Assembly: GCF_004011505.1 (NCBI RefSeq)
Contig: NZ_SAUN01000001.1
Location: 8,583,501 to 8,647,500, forward strand
DNA from: Nonomuraea polychroma
Lineage (GTDB): Bacteria > Actinomycetota > Actinomycetes > Streptosporangiales > Streptosporangiaceae
Direction: 5' to 3'
DNA length: 64,000 nucleotides
Below, one piece after another: positions 15,795 through 23,867 of this stretch. The position numbers were made by a program, and so were the translations under genes. The first letter of the stretch is position 1. Each line of letters begins with the position of its first letter. Under the pieces are notes generated by a model. That model was not told the DNA's origin. It saw only the letters and a list, made by a program, of their open reading frames with translations, and did no database searches.

Positions 15795-15836
15795 AGGCGG
15801 ACGCGGCGGGCGTAGCCGTACCCGGATGCTCTGACC

Positions 15837-17090
15837 ATGGAAACCGTGGATCTCGCCCGCCTGCAGTTCGCGCTCACCGCGGGCGCGCATTTTCTCTTCG
15901 TGGCGCTGACGCTCGGCCTGGCGACGCTGGTGGCCGTCGTCCAGACCCGGGCGACGCTGACCCGCAGCCCGATCCACCTGCGGATGACCCGGTTCTGGGG
16001 CCAGCTCTACATCATCAACTACGCGATGGGCATTGTCACCGGGCTGGTGATGGAGTTCCAGCTCGGGCTGTCGTGGAGCGGGCTCACTCATTACGCCGGC
16101 AACGTCTTCGGCTCGGCGCTGGCGATCGAGACGCTGGTGGCGTTCTTCATCGAGTCCACATTCCTGGGGTTGTGGATCTTCGGCTGGAACAAGCTGAATC
16201 GGTGGGCGCACCTGGCGCTGATCTGGATCGTCACGCTGACGGCGTACGCGTCGGCGTTCTGGATCATGATCGCGAACGGCTTCCTGCAGAACCCGGTCGG
16301 CCACGTGGTGGACGGCGACACGCTGCGGCTGGTCGACTTCGGCGCGATGGTGGCCAACCCGGCGGCGCAGGTCGCGTTCGGGCACATCATGGGCGGGGCC
16401 ATGATCACCGGTGGGTTCTTCGTGGCCGGGGTGAGCGCGTACCACCTGCGTAAGCGCACCGCCGAGCAGGACTTCTTCCGCAAGTCGCTGCGGCTCGGGA
16501 TCGGGGTGGCGCTGCCGGCGACGATGTTCACGGTGGTGTTCGGCGGGCTCGGGTTCGAGACCCTGCAGCCGAGCAAGATCGCCGCCTGGAGCGGCACCGC
16601 CGACGAGCTGACCGAGGTGCAGGCCCAAATGGCGGCCACGCACGGGCCCGGGGACTACCTGCCGTCGATCGACTGGGTGCAGGGGTCCGGCATCACGATG
16701 ATGACGCTCTGGGTGGTGATGACGCTGGTCGCGCTGCTCAGCTGCCTGCTGATGGCCTTCCGCCCGGTCGTGCGGGGCTTCCGGCTCTGGCACTGGCTGC
16801 TGACCCTGATGATCCCGGTGCCGTTCGTCACCATGATCTCCGGGTGGATCTTCCGCGAGATGGGCCGCCAGCCCTGGGCGGTCTACGGGCTGCTGAAGAC
16901 GGCCGACGCCATGTCGCCGGTGACCGAGGCCCAGATGCGGTTCTCGATCATCGCGTTCGCCTCCGTCTTCTCCGTCCTGATCCTGATCAACTACTGGCTG
17001 CTGGCCAGGCACGCCCGGCGCGGACCCGGCGCCGTGGCCCTGGGTGACCGGCCGCTCGACACCCCCGCCGTCCCCGTCCTCAGCTTCTAG
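15837..17090 (+). CDS. cydA: Cytochrome bd ubiquinol oxidase subunit I
   Basis: A 417-residue membrane protein that oxidises quinol and carries the haems of the bd-type terminal oxidase. The N-terminal 'LQFALTAGAHFLFVALTLGL' contains the high-spin haem ligand His (residue 18). The signature 'GRQPWAVYGLLKTADAMSP' lies near residue 340. Membrane spans alternate with short loops, and the protein is shorter than the roughly 520-residue E. coli type, matching the short Q-loop form common in actinobacteria and firmicutes. cydB follows 10 nt later. bd oxidases work with high oxygen affinity and do not pump protons directly, supporting growth under low oxygen or when the cytochrome c branch is inhibited. 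Confidence 0.96.
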   Translation: METVDLARLQFALTAGAHFLFVALTLGLATLVAVVQTRATLTRSPIHLRMTRFWGQLYIINYAMGIVTGLVMEFQLGLSWSGLTHYAGNVFGSALAIETLVAFFIESTFLGLWIFGWNKLNRWAHLALIWIVTLTAYASAFWIMIANGFLQNPVGHVVDGDTLRLVDFGAMVANPAAQVAFGHIMGGAMITGGFFVAGVSAYHLRKRTAEQDFFRKSLRLGIGVALPATMFTVVFGGLGFETLQPSKIAAWSGTADELTEVQAQMAATHGPGDYLPSIDWVQGSGITMMTLWVVMTLVALLSCLLMAFRPVVRGFRLWHWLLTLMIPVPFVTMISGWIFREMGRQPWAVYGLLKTADAMSPVTEAQMRFSIIAFASVFSVLILINYWLLARHARRGPGAVALGDRPLDTPAVPVLSF

Positions 17091-17100
17091 GGAGCCGATC

Positions 17101-17841
17101 ATGGAGATCTTCATTCTGGCCTTCTTCGCGCTCGGTTACCTCGTGCTGGCCGGGGGCGACATCGGGGTCGGCATGACGCTGCCGTACCTGGGCCGGTCGG
17201 GCGCCGAGCGGCGTGAGGTGATCGCCGCGATCGCGCCGTTCTTCCTGGGCAACGAGGTGTGGCTGGTGGCCACCGCGGGCGTGCTAGCGGGGCTCTTCCC
17301 CGAGTTGGAGGGCGAGCTGCTGAGCGGCAACTACGTGCTCGTCGTGGCGCTGCTGCTGTCGTGGATCGTGCGTGACATGGGGTTGTGGCTGCGCGGGCGG
17401 GTGCCGGGGTGGCGCTGGGCGGGCTTCTGGGACGGCGCGACCGTGGCGGGCAGCTGGGGGTTGGCGCTGAGCTGGGGGCTGCTGCTCAGCCACGTGCTGC
17501 TGGGCATCCAGGGGCCGATCGCCCTGCTGCCCGCCTTGGTGGTGGCCGCGTTGTTCGCCACGCACGGCCTGACCTTCGCGGCGCTGCGGCTGCGCGGGGT
17601 GCTGCGGGAGCGGGCTGCGGTGCTGTCCGGCGGCGCCGGCGAGGGGCGCACGTACGCGCTGACCGCGGCGGCGCTGGCGGCCGTGGGGGTGCTGGCCGGG
17701 CTGAGGCTGCCGCTGCACCCCGGCACGGCCGGGTCCCTGCTCGTGCCCGTCATCCTGGTGCTGATCCCGCTGCTGGTGGCCGCGCAGGGGTGGGTGTGGT
17801 GGACCTTCCGGCACCGGGTGACCGGCCCGTCCTACCTTTGA
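17101..17841 (+). CDS. cydB: Cytochrome bd ubiquinol oxidase subunit II (short form)
   Basis: A 246-residue membrane protein starting at ATG 17101 behind GGGAG. The N-terminus 'EIFILAFFALGYLVLAGGDI' and 'AIAPFFLGNEVWLVATAGVL' are the conserved first helices of CydB, with the Asp/Glu residues linked to haem and proton paths. It is clearly shorter than the usual 330-380 residues, yet it ends in 'WVWWTFRHRVTG', the normal family C-terminus, so the shortening is internal and it is probably functional. No cydDC transporter genes follow within the window. Its last 10 nt overlap a convergent pseudogene. Confidence 0.93.
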   Translation: MEIFILAFFALGYLVLAGGDIGVGMTLPYLGRSGAERREVIAAIAPFFLGNEVWLVATAGVLAGLFPELEGELLSGNYVLVVALLLSWIVRDMGLWLRGRVPGWRWAGFWDGATVAGSWGLALSWGLLLSHVLLGIQGPIALLPALVVAALFATHGLTFAALRLRGVLRERAAVLSGGAGEGRTYALTAAALAAVGVLAGLRLPLHPGTAGSLLVPVILVLIPLLVAAQGWVWWTFRHRVTGPSYL

Positions 17842-18143
17842 CCGATGAAGTCCCTGATCAGCGCCGTGACCTCGGCCGATCGCTCGTGCAGGACGACGTG
17901 GCCGGCGTCCAGCTCGGTGTACTCGCTGCCGGGGATCGCGGCATGCACGGCGCGGGCGTGCGCGACCAGGACCAGGCCGGGGCCGCTGCCCGCCCCGGCC
18001 GTAGTGAACGGGGCCCGCCGCGGGCCCAGCTCCTTGGCCAGGGCCAGCGTGAACGTCTGCACCGCCCCCTTGGTCATCGCGTACGCGATGCCCTCGGGAA
18101 AGGCGATGCGGATGGCACGCCGACCTGCTGCGCATCGCCGCAC
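17832..18143 (-). pseudogene. Chimeric remnant: SDR fragment joined to alpha/beta-hydrolase tail
   Basis: This 103-codon frame contains two unrelated pieces. Its first part, 'FPEGIAYAMTKGAVQTFTLA' followed by LAKELGPR, is the YxxxK catalytic helix of a classical short-chain dehydrogenase. Its second part, 'PGLVLVAHARAVHAAIPGSE' followed by the catalytic-His strand 'DAGHVVLHERSAEVTALIRD', is the C-terminus of an alpha/beta hydrolase. Neither domain is complete, and no single family has this order, so the frame is best read as fused leftovers of two deleted genes. It sits between cydB and the amylase gene, filling a stretch of about 325 bp that otherwise lacks a gene. Confidence 0.7.
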
Positions 18144-18167
18144 TGGCGATGTCCGCCTGGCCGGCCG

Positions 18168-19829
18168 CTACTGGGACTTGACCGAGGCGTCCTCCGGCGG
18201 CACCTCTGGCGGCGAGGCCCGCAGCCAGCGGCAGCCGTGCGGGTCCAGCGGCACCCGGACCCGCCCGTCTCCCGAGACCTCGATCGTGCCGTCCACCAGC
18301 AGGTCCGTCAGCTCGTTGCCGCCCAGTCCGGTCAGCGTCAGCTCCACGTCCACCGCCGTGTCGCAGAGGTTGTGCGCGACCACGACCGTGGCGCCGTCCG
18401 CGTCGCAGCGATGGGCCAGAACCGCGTTGTGGCCGCTGTCCAGCACCGTGTAGTCGCCCCACGCCAGCTCGGGGCACTCGCGGTACCGTTCGATGAGGAG
18501 CTGGAACCAGCGCAGCAGGGAGCCCGTGTCCCGCTTCTGGTCGGCCACGTTCACCCGGTCCGGGGCGAAGGAGCCCTCGGGGATCTCGCGTACCGGCTCG
18601 GACGGGCTGAAGCCGCCGTCCTCCGACCACTGCATCGGGATGCGGACCGCCATGCGGCCTTCCTCGTCGAGGTTCTCGCCCATGCCGATCTCCTCGCCGT
18701 AGAAGATCACGGGGGTGCCGGGTAACGAGAACAGCAGGCTGTAGGCCATTTTGACGTGCCGCAGGTCCCCGCCGAGCATGGTGGGCAGGCGGCGGCGCAG
18801 GCCGCGGCCGAAGATCTGCATGTCCTCGCGCGGGCCGAACGCCTGGAAGATCTCCTGCCGCTCCTCCTCGCTCAGCTTGTCGAGGGTGAGCTCGTCGTGG
18901 TTGCGCAGGAACATCGCCCACTGGCAGTCCTTCGGCGGCTGAGGGCGCTCGCGCAGAGCTGCGGCGAGGGGGCGGGCGTCCTGGCGGGCCAGCGACAGCC
19001 AGGTGTTCTGCATGCTGATGAAGTCGAAGCACATGGTGATCTGGTCGCCGAGGCCCTCACCGAAGTAGCGGATCAACTGCTTGTACGGGACGTTGACCTC
19101 GCCGAGCAGGATCGACCCGCCCTTGCGCCTCGTCATGAACGCCCGCAGGTCGGCCAGGAACTCGTGCGGGGTGGCCAGCTTCGGGTTGACGTTCTCGATG
19201 AGGAACGGCACGGCGTCCACCCGGAACCCGGCCAGGCCGAGCTCCATCCAGAACCCGAGTATGCGCGCGATCTCGTCCCTGACCTCGGGGTTCCCGACGT
19301 TCAGGTCCGGCTGGTGCCGGTAGAAGCTGTGCAGGTAGTACTGTCCGGACCCCTCGTCGTACTCCCAGAAGGAGCTCTCCTTGTCGGGAAAGACCACCTG
19401 GCTCGGGTCGTCCGGCTCGGGAGTGTCGGACCAGACGTACCAGTCGCGCATCGGCGAGTCCTTGCTCTCGCGCGCCTTCATGAACCAGGGGTGCTGGTCG
19501 GAGGTGTGATTGACGACCAGGTCCGCGATCACCCGCAGGCCGCGGTCGTGGGCGGTGCGCATGAACTCCACGAAGTCGCCCAGCGTCCCCAACCGCGGGT
19601 CGACGCTGTAGAAGTCGGTGATGTCGTAACCGTCATCCCGGTTGGGGGTCGGGAAGAACGGCATGAGCCAGAGGCAGGTCACGCCGAGCCCGGCGAGATA
19701 GTCGATCTGCTGCGTCAGTCCGCGGAAGTCGCCCACGCCGTCGCCGTTACCGTCCTTGAACGTCTCCACGTCCAGGCAGTAGACGACGGCGTTCTTCCAC
19801 CACACGTCTGACGTATAGGTCATTCGCAT
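18168..19829 (-). CDS. GH13 alpha-amylase-family protein, trehalose-synthase-like
   Basis: A 553-residue GH13 enzyme. The barrel starts with 'WWKNAVVYCLDVETFKDGNG' and includes region I 'VIADLVVNHTSD', region II 'GFRVDAVPF' with nucleophile Asp205, region III 'LLGEVN' with acid/base Glu244, and region IV 'FLRNHDEL' with Asp312. 'GTPVIFYGEEIGMGENL' and a C-terminal beta domain complete the fold. The overall pattern resembles trehalose synthase (maltose-trehalose interconversion) and relatives such as oligo-1,6-glucosidases, but the maltokinase and GlgE genes that often accompany TreS are absent here, so the exact reaction is uncertain. There is no signal peptide, so it acts in the cytosol. A second ATG at 19823 could also be used. 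Confidence 0.9.
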   Translation of the reverse strand: MRMTYTSDVWWKNAVVYCLDVETFKDGNGDGVGDFRGLTQQIDYLAGLGVTCLWLMPFFPTPNRDDGYDITDFYSVDPRLGTLGDFVEFMRTAHDRGLRVIADLVVNHTSDQHPWFMKARESKDSPMRDWYVWSDTPEPDDPSQVVFPDKESSFWEYDEGSGQYYLHSFYRHQPDLNVGNPEVRDEIARILGFWMELGLAGFRVDAVPFLIENVNPKLATPHEFLADLRAFMTRRKGGSILLGEVNVPYKQLIRYFGEGLGDQITMCFDFISMQNTWLSLARQDARPLAAALRERPQPPKDCQWAMFLRNHDELTLDKLSEEERQEIFQAFGPREDMQIFGRGLRRRLPTMLGGDLRHVKMAYSLLFSLPGTPVIFYGEEIGMGENLDEEGRMAVRIPMQWSEDGGFSPSEPVREIPEGSFAPDRVNVADQKRDTGSLLRWFQLLIERYRECPELAWGDYTVLDSGHNAVLAHRCDADGATVVVAHNLCDTAVDVELTLTGLGGNELTDLLVDGTIEVSGDGRVRVPLDPHGCRWLRASPPEVPPEDASVKSQ

Positions 19830-19857
19830 CCGACCCCGCTACCCGCGACAGATCTGT

Positions 19858-20226
19858 TCAGGCGAGCACGCGGATCGTGTCCTCCACCAGCTTCCAGAAC
19901 CGCTCGGCATACAGCCCGGTGGCCACGCGCGCGTTGGGCTCGCGCTTGAGCTCGTCGATCAGGTCGACGCTGGTCGCACCGACGGTTTCGGCGCCGTGCA
20001 GCTCGATGTCAAGCCTGGTCCGTACGGTGGTCACGGCCGCCTCCACGGCCGGCGCCGGCAGCTCCGGCCCGCCGAGCGCGTTGCCGCAGACGGTGGTGAT
20101 CGCGCGCAGGTCGATCTCCGGGTGCCCGGCGGCCAGCCAGATGGCGAAGACGTCGTCGTGTCCTGGATCGCAGTGGAGGACGACCGGAATCGGACCTGAG
20201 CCTCCCTGTTGTGGGGTTGCGCTCAT
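19858..20226 (-). pseudogene. Nucleoside hydrolase with internal deletion
   Basis: The 122-codon frame keeps the N-terminal calcium-binding signature of inosine-uridine nucleoside hydrolases, 'VVLHCDPGHDDVFAIWLAAG' and 'ITTVCGN', and then continues directly with the family's C-terminal end, 'DIELHGAETVGATSVDL' and 'EPNARVATGLYAERFWKLVE'. Normal members have about 310 residues, so some 180 central residues, including the substrate-binding His region, have been removed without shifting the frame. An active ribohydrolase is very unlikely. It lies 28 nt upstream of the amylase gene on the same strand and may still be transcribed with it. Confidence 0.82.
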
Positions 20227-20289
20227 GCTATGGATCGGCGGTGTCGATTCCTGGGGATCGTGTTCGTGTACAGGGTGAAAGGAGGAGGC

Positions 20290-20703
20290 ATGTCGTTCAC
20301 CGATGAGGAGATCGCCTACCTGCAGTCGCAGCCGCTTGCCCGGCTGTCCACGGTGTCCGGGGACGGGCAGCCGGACGTGGTGCCGGTCGCGTTCGAGTTC
20401 GACGGGAAAGGTTTCTGGATCGGGGGCGTGGGTGAGGAGGTCCTCCGCACCCGCAAGTTCCGCAACCTGCGATCAGGGAGCCTCAAGGTCGCCCTGGTCG
20501 TCGACGACATGGTGTCGTTCGACCCGTTCGTCGTGCGCGGCGTCCGCGTCTACGGCCTCGCCGAGCCGCCCGTGGAACGGGTCGGGATGGTCGGACCCGG
20601 CCTCTACAGCCGCATCACCCCGACCGTGTCGTGGAGCTGGAACTTGGCGGGCGAGCCGGCCGGAGAGACCTGGTACGCGACGCGGCGCGCCGTCCATGGT
20701 TGA
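20290..20703 (+). CDS. PPOX-class F420-dependent oxidoreductase
   Basis: A 137-residue split-barrel protein. ATG 20290 is preceded by the excellent site AAAGGAGGAGG. 'FTDEEIAYLQSQPLARLSTV' followed by 'DGQPDVVPVAFEFDGKGFWI' is the usual opening of the actinobacterial PPOX-class family (pyridoxamine-phosphate-oxidase-like), and 'RKFRNLRSGSLKVALVVDD' is the cofactor-phosphate-binding part. The ending 'WSWNLAGEPAGETWYATRRA' matches proteins annotated as F420-dependent. They reduce small molecules with F420H2 or bind flavins; the substrate is not evident. It is convergent with the MFS gene, whose stop is 8 nt away. Confidence 0.9.
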   Translation: MSFTDEEIAYLQSQPLARLSTVSGDGQPDVVPVAFEFDGKGFWIGGVGEEVLRTRKFRNLRSGSLKVALVVDDMVSFDPFVVRGVRVYGLAEPPVERVGMVGPGLYSRITPTVSWSWNLAGEPAGETWYATRRAVHG

Positions 20704-20711
20704 TCAGGCGT

Positions 20712-22112
20712 TCACCTGACCATTTCCGGCTCCGGTGACCGCCGGGCTGCGCGGGGAAGCGTCAGCGCGGCCAGCACGCCGGTCACGGCGATCGCGGCGG
20801 CGACGAGGAGCGCTGACCGCAGCCCGTCGACGGTGACGGCGTGTGCCGCCTCCCCGGTCAGGCCGGTGGTGTCGCGGCCGGCCACGGCCACCAGGACGGC
20901 CAGGCCCGCGCTGCTGCCTGCCTGCAGGACGGTGGAGGCGAGCCCGGAGACCGCGCCCTGCTCGTGCGCGGCCACGCCGGTCGCGGCGACGATGAACATG
21001 GTGTTGAACGACAGTCCCGCGCCCAGGCCGAAGCCGATGAGCCCGGCCAGCAGGCCCGAATAGGATCCGCCGACGGACAGGCTCAACGCCAGCACCACGG
21101 TCCCTGCCACGCCCACGAGCACGCTGAGGATCATCGTGCCGCGCAGTCCCAGATGCGGGATCAGCCGCTCGCTGATCAGATTGCCCGCCGTGATCCCTAG
21201 CGTCGGGCCGAGGAAGGCGAGGCCGGATCGCAGGGCGTCGTAGCCGAGGACGTCCTGGAAGTGCAGGGTGAGGAAGTACGGCACGCACTGCAGGGTCAGT
21301 CCGTAGACCAGGATCGCCCCGGCCGCGGCGCTCGTGTGCCTGTTGGCCAGGAGCCGCAGCGGCATCAGCGGATCGCGGCTACGGGCCTCGATGGCCAGAA
21401 AGGCGGCGAGCAGCGCCGCCGCGCCGGCGAAGGACGCCACGGCCCCGGCGGAGGTCCAGCCCTGCTCGGCACCGTGCGCGATGGCGAACACCAGCCCAGT
21501 GACGCCTGCGGTCCCGGTGAGCGCGCCGGGCAGGTCGAACCCGCCCATCCGCCGGGCGGCGTCCGGCGTCAGCACGGCGAACGCCGCCACGGCGCCCGCG
21601 ACGGTCAGCGGCACGTTGACGAAGAAGACCGCAGGCCACCCGAACACCCCGGTCAGCAGGCCGCCGAGCAGCGCGCCGAGGCTGAGCCCGCTGGCGCCGC
21701 AGACCGCCCACACGGTCATCGCCCGGTTACGTGCCGGGCCCTCCTCGAACATGGTGACCACCAGCGACAAGGTGGCGGGCATCAGCACCGCGCCCCCGAG
21801 CCCCTGCACCGCCCGCGCGCCGATCAGGAGACCTGGAGAGGCGGCCAGCCCGCCGAGGAGCGAGCCGACGCCGTACAGCAGCATGCCCAGGACGAACATC
21901 CGCCGCCTGCCGACCAGGTCGCACAGCCGGCCGCCGAGCAGCAGGAAGCCGCCGAAAGGCACCGCGTAAGCGCTGACCACCCACTGCAGTGAGTAGGGAG
22001 AGAAACCCACGTCATGTGCGATCTGCGGCAGCGCGACGTAGACGATGGTGAAGTCCAGGGCAGTGATCATGCTGCCCAGGCCAAGGAGCATGAGAGGGAT
22101 CACGAATCGCAT
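20712..22112 (-). CDS. DHA2-type MFS drug exporter (EmrB/QacA-like)
   Basis: A 466-residue transporter with about fourteen predicted helices. The N-terminal motif 'LDFTIVYVALPQIAHDVGFS' is motif D1 of the 14-TMS DHA2 family, 'GGRLCDLVGRRRMFVLGMLL' is motif A, and 'NRAMTVWAVCGASGLSLGAL' followed by 'GVFGWPAVFFVNVPL' corresponds to motif C and its surroundings. Such proteins expel hydrophobic cations, antibiotics or dyes using the proton gradient. The gene is divergent from an XRE/MmyB regulator 80 nt away, an arrangement common for regulator-controlled efflux pumps. Confidence 0.94.
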   Translation of the reverse strand: MRFVIPLMLLGLGSMITALDFTIVYVALPQIAHDVGFSPYSLQWVVSAYAVPFGGFLLLGGRLCDLVGRRRMFVLGMLLYGVGSLLGGLAASPGLLIGARAVQGLGGAVLMPATLSLVVTMFEEGPARNRAMTVWAVCGASGLSLGALLGGLLTGVFGWPAVFFVNVPLTVAGAVAAFAVLTPDAARRMGGFDLPGALTGTAGVTGLVFAIAHGAEQGWTSAGAVASFAGAAALLAAFLAIEARSRDPLMPLRLLANRHTSAAAGAILVYGLTLQCVPYFLTLHFQDVLGYDALRSGLAFLGPTLGITAGNLISERLIPHLGLRGTMILSVLVGVAGTVVLALSLSVGGSYSGLLAGLIGFGLGAGLSFNTMFIVAATGVAAHEQGAVSGLASTVLQAGSSAGLAVLVAVAGRDTTGLTGEAAHAVTVDGLRSALLVAAAIAVTGVLAALTLPRAARRSPEPEMVR

Positions 22113-22178
22113 GCCGGACAGCCTGATCCCGGTCCCGATTCCCAGCCAGTCTCGTGTCTTGACTACGCAAACCTTGCT

Positions 22179-22184
22179 TAGGCT
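22179..22184 (+). promoter_or_regulatory. Candidate -10 box for leaderless XRE gene
   Basis: TAGGCT fits TANNNT and lies 8 nt before GTG 22193, which has no Shine-Dalgarno. TTGACT at 22159-22164 resembles a -35 but would leave a spacer of only 14 nt, so the -35 is uncertain. Confidence 0.4.
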
Positions 22185-22192
22185 GGCTTGAT

Positions 22193-23056
22193 GTGGATCG
22201 TGAAGCCGAACTGAGCGAGTTCCTCAAGTCCCGCAGGGCGCGGCTGCGGCCGGAGGAAGCCGGTGTGCCGTACAAGAACCACGGAACGCGGCGGGTGCGC
22301 GGGCTGCGCCGGGAGGAGCTGGCACTGCTCGCCGGGGTGAGCGTCGCCCACTACACCCGGCTGGAGCAGGGCCGCAGCCAGAACGTGTCGGCCGAAGTGC
22401 TGGACTCCATCGCCGACGTGCTGCGGCTGACCGCGGACGAGCGGACCTACCTGCACGCGCTGGCCCACCCGGCACACCGATGCCGCGACTGCCCGCAGAC
22501 CCCGGTGCGGCCGGGGCTGCAGCGGCTGCTGGACTCCATGATTCTCACCCCGGCCTTCGTCCTGGGGCGGCACGCCAACGTGGTGGCCTGGAACAGATTG
22601 GCCGCCGCGGTCTTCGCCGACTTCGCCGCCATCCCCGAGGATCGCAGGACCATCGGGCACCTGGTCTTCCTGGACGAGGAGATCAAGCGTATGCACGGGG
22701 AGGGATGGCCGCGCCTCGCCCAGGAACACGTGGCCCAGCTCCGGCTCCTGTCCGCGCGCTATCCCAAGTACCCGCAGATCATGGAGCATGTGGACGCGAT
22801 CTGCAGCCGAAGTCCCGAATTCCGGCGCCTGTGGAACGAGCACCACGTGGCGGCCGCGACCCATCGCGACTATGTACTGGACCACCCGATCGTGGGCGAG
22901 CTGCGGCTGTCCGCCGAACTCGTCGGCCTTCCTGGCGACCCGGAGCTCCAGGGGATGGACCTGTTCGCCGCCGAGCCGGGCTCGGAGTCGGAGAACAGGC
23001 TGCGCCACCTGGCCGCCACTACCACCCGCGAGCCGTCCAACACGCCTGTCGCCTAG
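22193..23056 (+). CDS. XRE regulator with MmyB-like ligand-binding domain
   Basis: A 287-residue regulator. The N-terminal XRE helix-turn-helix is 'VRGLRREELALLAGVSVAHY' followed by TRLEQGRSQNVS, with 'AEVLDSIADVLRLTADERTY' behind it. The C-terminal half ('ILTPAFVLGRHANVVAWNRL') is the MmyB-like PAS-type pocket reported to bind fatty acids or other hydrophobic ligands in this very common actinobacterial family. It is divergent from the DHA2 exporter and is the natural candidate for its repressor or activator. The GTG start has no Shine-Dalgarno and may be leaderless. Confidence 0.92.
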   Translation: MDREAELSEFLKSRRARLRPEEAGVPYKNHGTRRVRGLRREELALLAGVSVAHYTRLEQGRSQNVSAEVLDSIADVLRLTADERTYLHALAHPAHRCRDCPQTPVRPGLQRLLDSMILTPAFVLGRHANVVAWNRLAAAVFADFAAIPEDRRTIGHLVFLDEEIKRMHGEGWPRLAQEHVAQLRLLSARYPKYPQIMEHVDAICSRSPEFRRLWNEHHVAAATHRDYVLDHPIVGELRLSAELVGLPGDPELQGMDLFAAEPGSESENRLRHLAATTTREPSNTPVA

Positions 23057-23065
23057 CAGTAGGGC

Positions 23066-23110
23066 CAGTTCGAACGTCGCGAGAGGCTCGTCGATCCTGG
23101 CCAGGGTGCA
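23066..23110 (-). pseudogene. Aldo/keto reductase C-terminal remnant
   Basis: Read on the minus strand, this stretch encodes 'TLARIDEPLATFEL', nearly identical to 'TLARIDEALAKFEV' at the C-terminus of the intact aldo/keto reductase at 26712-27692. Nucleotide identity to 26737-26776 is also high. No further part of the gene is visible. It is best explained as the surviving tail of a paralogous copy or of a duplicated segment. Confidence 0.55.
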
Positions 23111-23282
23111 GGAAGGTACATGGAAGGCGTCTCGGCCTCCGCCATTGAAATCACCCTAGAAAAGGACGTCATCGCCGTTAGAGGATGCTTGCTTTTTGTG
23201 AGCCCTCTTCGGCCGGGCCTTCTTCACAGGAAAAGCAGGACCCGGACCATAGCGAACCGCGGTACCCCTCGGGCCTGCGGGG

Positions 23283-23801
23283 TCAGCGTCGGCCGAAGCC
23301 GAGTCGGTGGGCGATACGCGCCATCAGCTGGGACATCTTGGAAGGAAACGCGTCGGGCTCGGGAACGGTGACGGGGCGGACGCGGCCGTTGTGAATGGCG
23401 CTGATCTTCCAGCCGGCTTCCGTCCGCACCACCACGATGGTCTGCCGCGACAGCCGCCGCTTGGGGAGCGTGGATCGCCACGGCATCAGGACGGAGGCCG
23501 TGCCGTACACGATCGCCACGTCCGGCGTGAGGTAGCGGACCGACTCCAGATCACCGACCAGCGCCGAGCCGTCCAGAACGCCGCGGAAAAGCTTGTCGTG
23601 GTTGTGCTGGTGCTCCCGGCGGCCGCGGGCGATGGTGCCGTCGTAAGAGACGTAGTCGGAGTCGTCGGTGAACAGCGCGCCGAACGCCTCGGCGTCACCT
23701 GCCGTCCAGGCCGCCAGGAAGTCGGCGAAGAGCCTTTCGATCTGAGCGGTGTCGCTGGTTCGCGTGCTGGCAGTGGGAGCGGTAAGGGTGGTTGAGCGCA
23801 T
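23283..23801 (-). CDS. SgcJ/EcaC-like NTF2-fold protein
   Basis: A 172-residue protein starting at ATG 23801 behind GGAGG. 'IERLFADFLAAWTAGDAEAF' and 'GALFTDDSDYVSYDGTIARG' are the signature of the SgcJ/EcaC (DUF4440-like) branch of NTF2-fold proteins, and 'VAIVYGTASVLMP' with 'RQTIVVVRTEAGWKISAIHN' forms the closing sheet. Members are annotated as accessory oxidoreductases or ligand-binding proteins; catalysis is rarely proven. About 35 additional basic C-terminal residues ('KMSQLMARIAHRLGFGRR') are unusual and could form an amphipathic helix. It is divergent from a marR gene across an extended palindrome. Confidence 0.88.
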   Translation of the reverse strand: MRSTTLTAPTASTRTSDTAQIERLFADFLAAWTAGDAEAFGALFTDDSDYVSYDGTIARGRREHQHNHDKLFRGVLDGSALVGDLESVRYLTPDVAIVYGTASVLMPWRSTLPKRRLSRQTIVVVRTEAGWKISAIHNGRVRPVTVPEPDAFPSKMSQLMARIAHRLGFGRR

Positions 23802-23821
23802 GGTGATGCCTCCGCAGATGA

Positions 23822-23853
23822 TATCGTCATTTCGACCAACGAAATATACGATA
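23822..23853. promoter_or_regulatory. Extended MarR-type operator
   Basis: Nested inverted repeats: ATTTCG (23829-23834) / CGAAAT (23840-23845) around ACCAA, flanked by TATCGT (23822-23827) / ACGATA (23848-23853). The AT-rich 32-bp element lies in the 66-nt spacer between the sgcJ-like and marR genes, as expected for a MarR protein repressing both. TACGAT (23847-23852) could be the marR -10 box. Confidence 0.72.
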
Positions 23854-23867
23854 GCAGAAAGCTTCGA

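Noticed and set aside
15792..17114. 440-codon minus-strand frame over cydA
   Set aside because: It is rich in His, Gln, Asp and Arg from reverse-complemented membrane-protein codons; cydA on the plus strand has clear homology.
17101..17841. Truncated, non-functional cydB
   Set aside because: It is short, but both the conserved N-terminus and the normal C-terminal ending are present, so an internally compact form is more likely than truncation.
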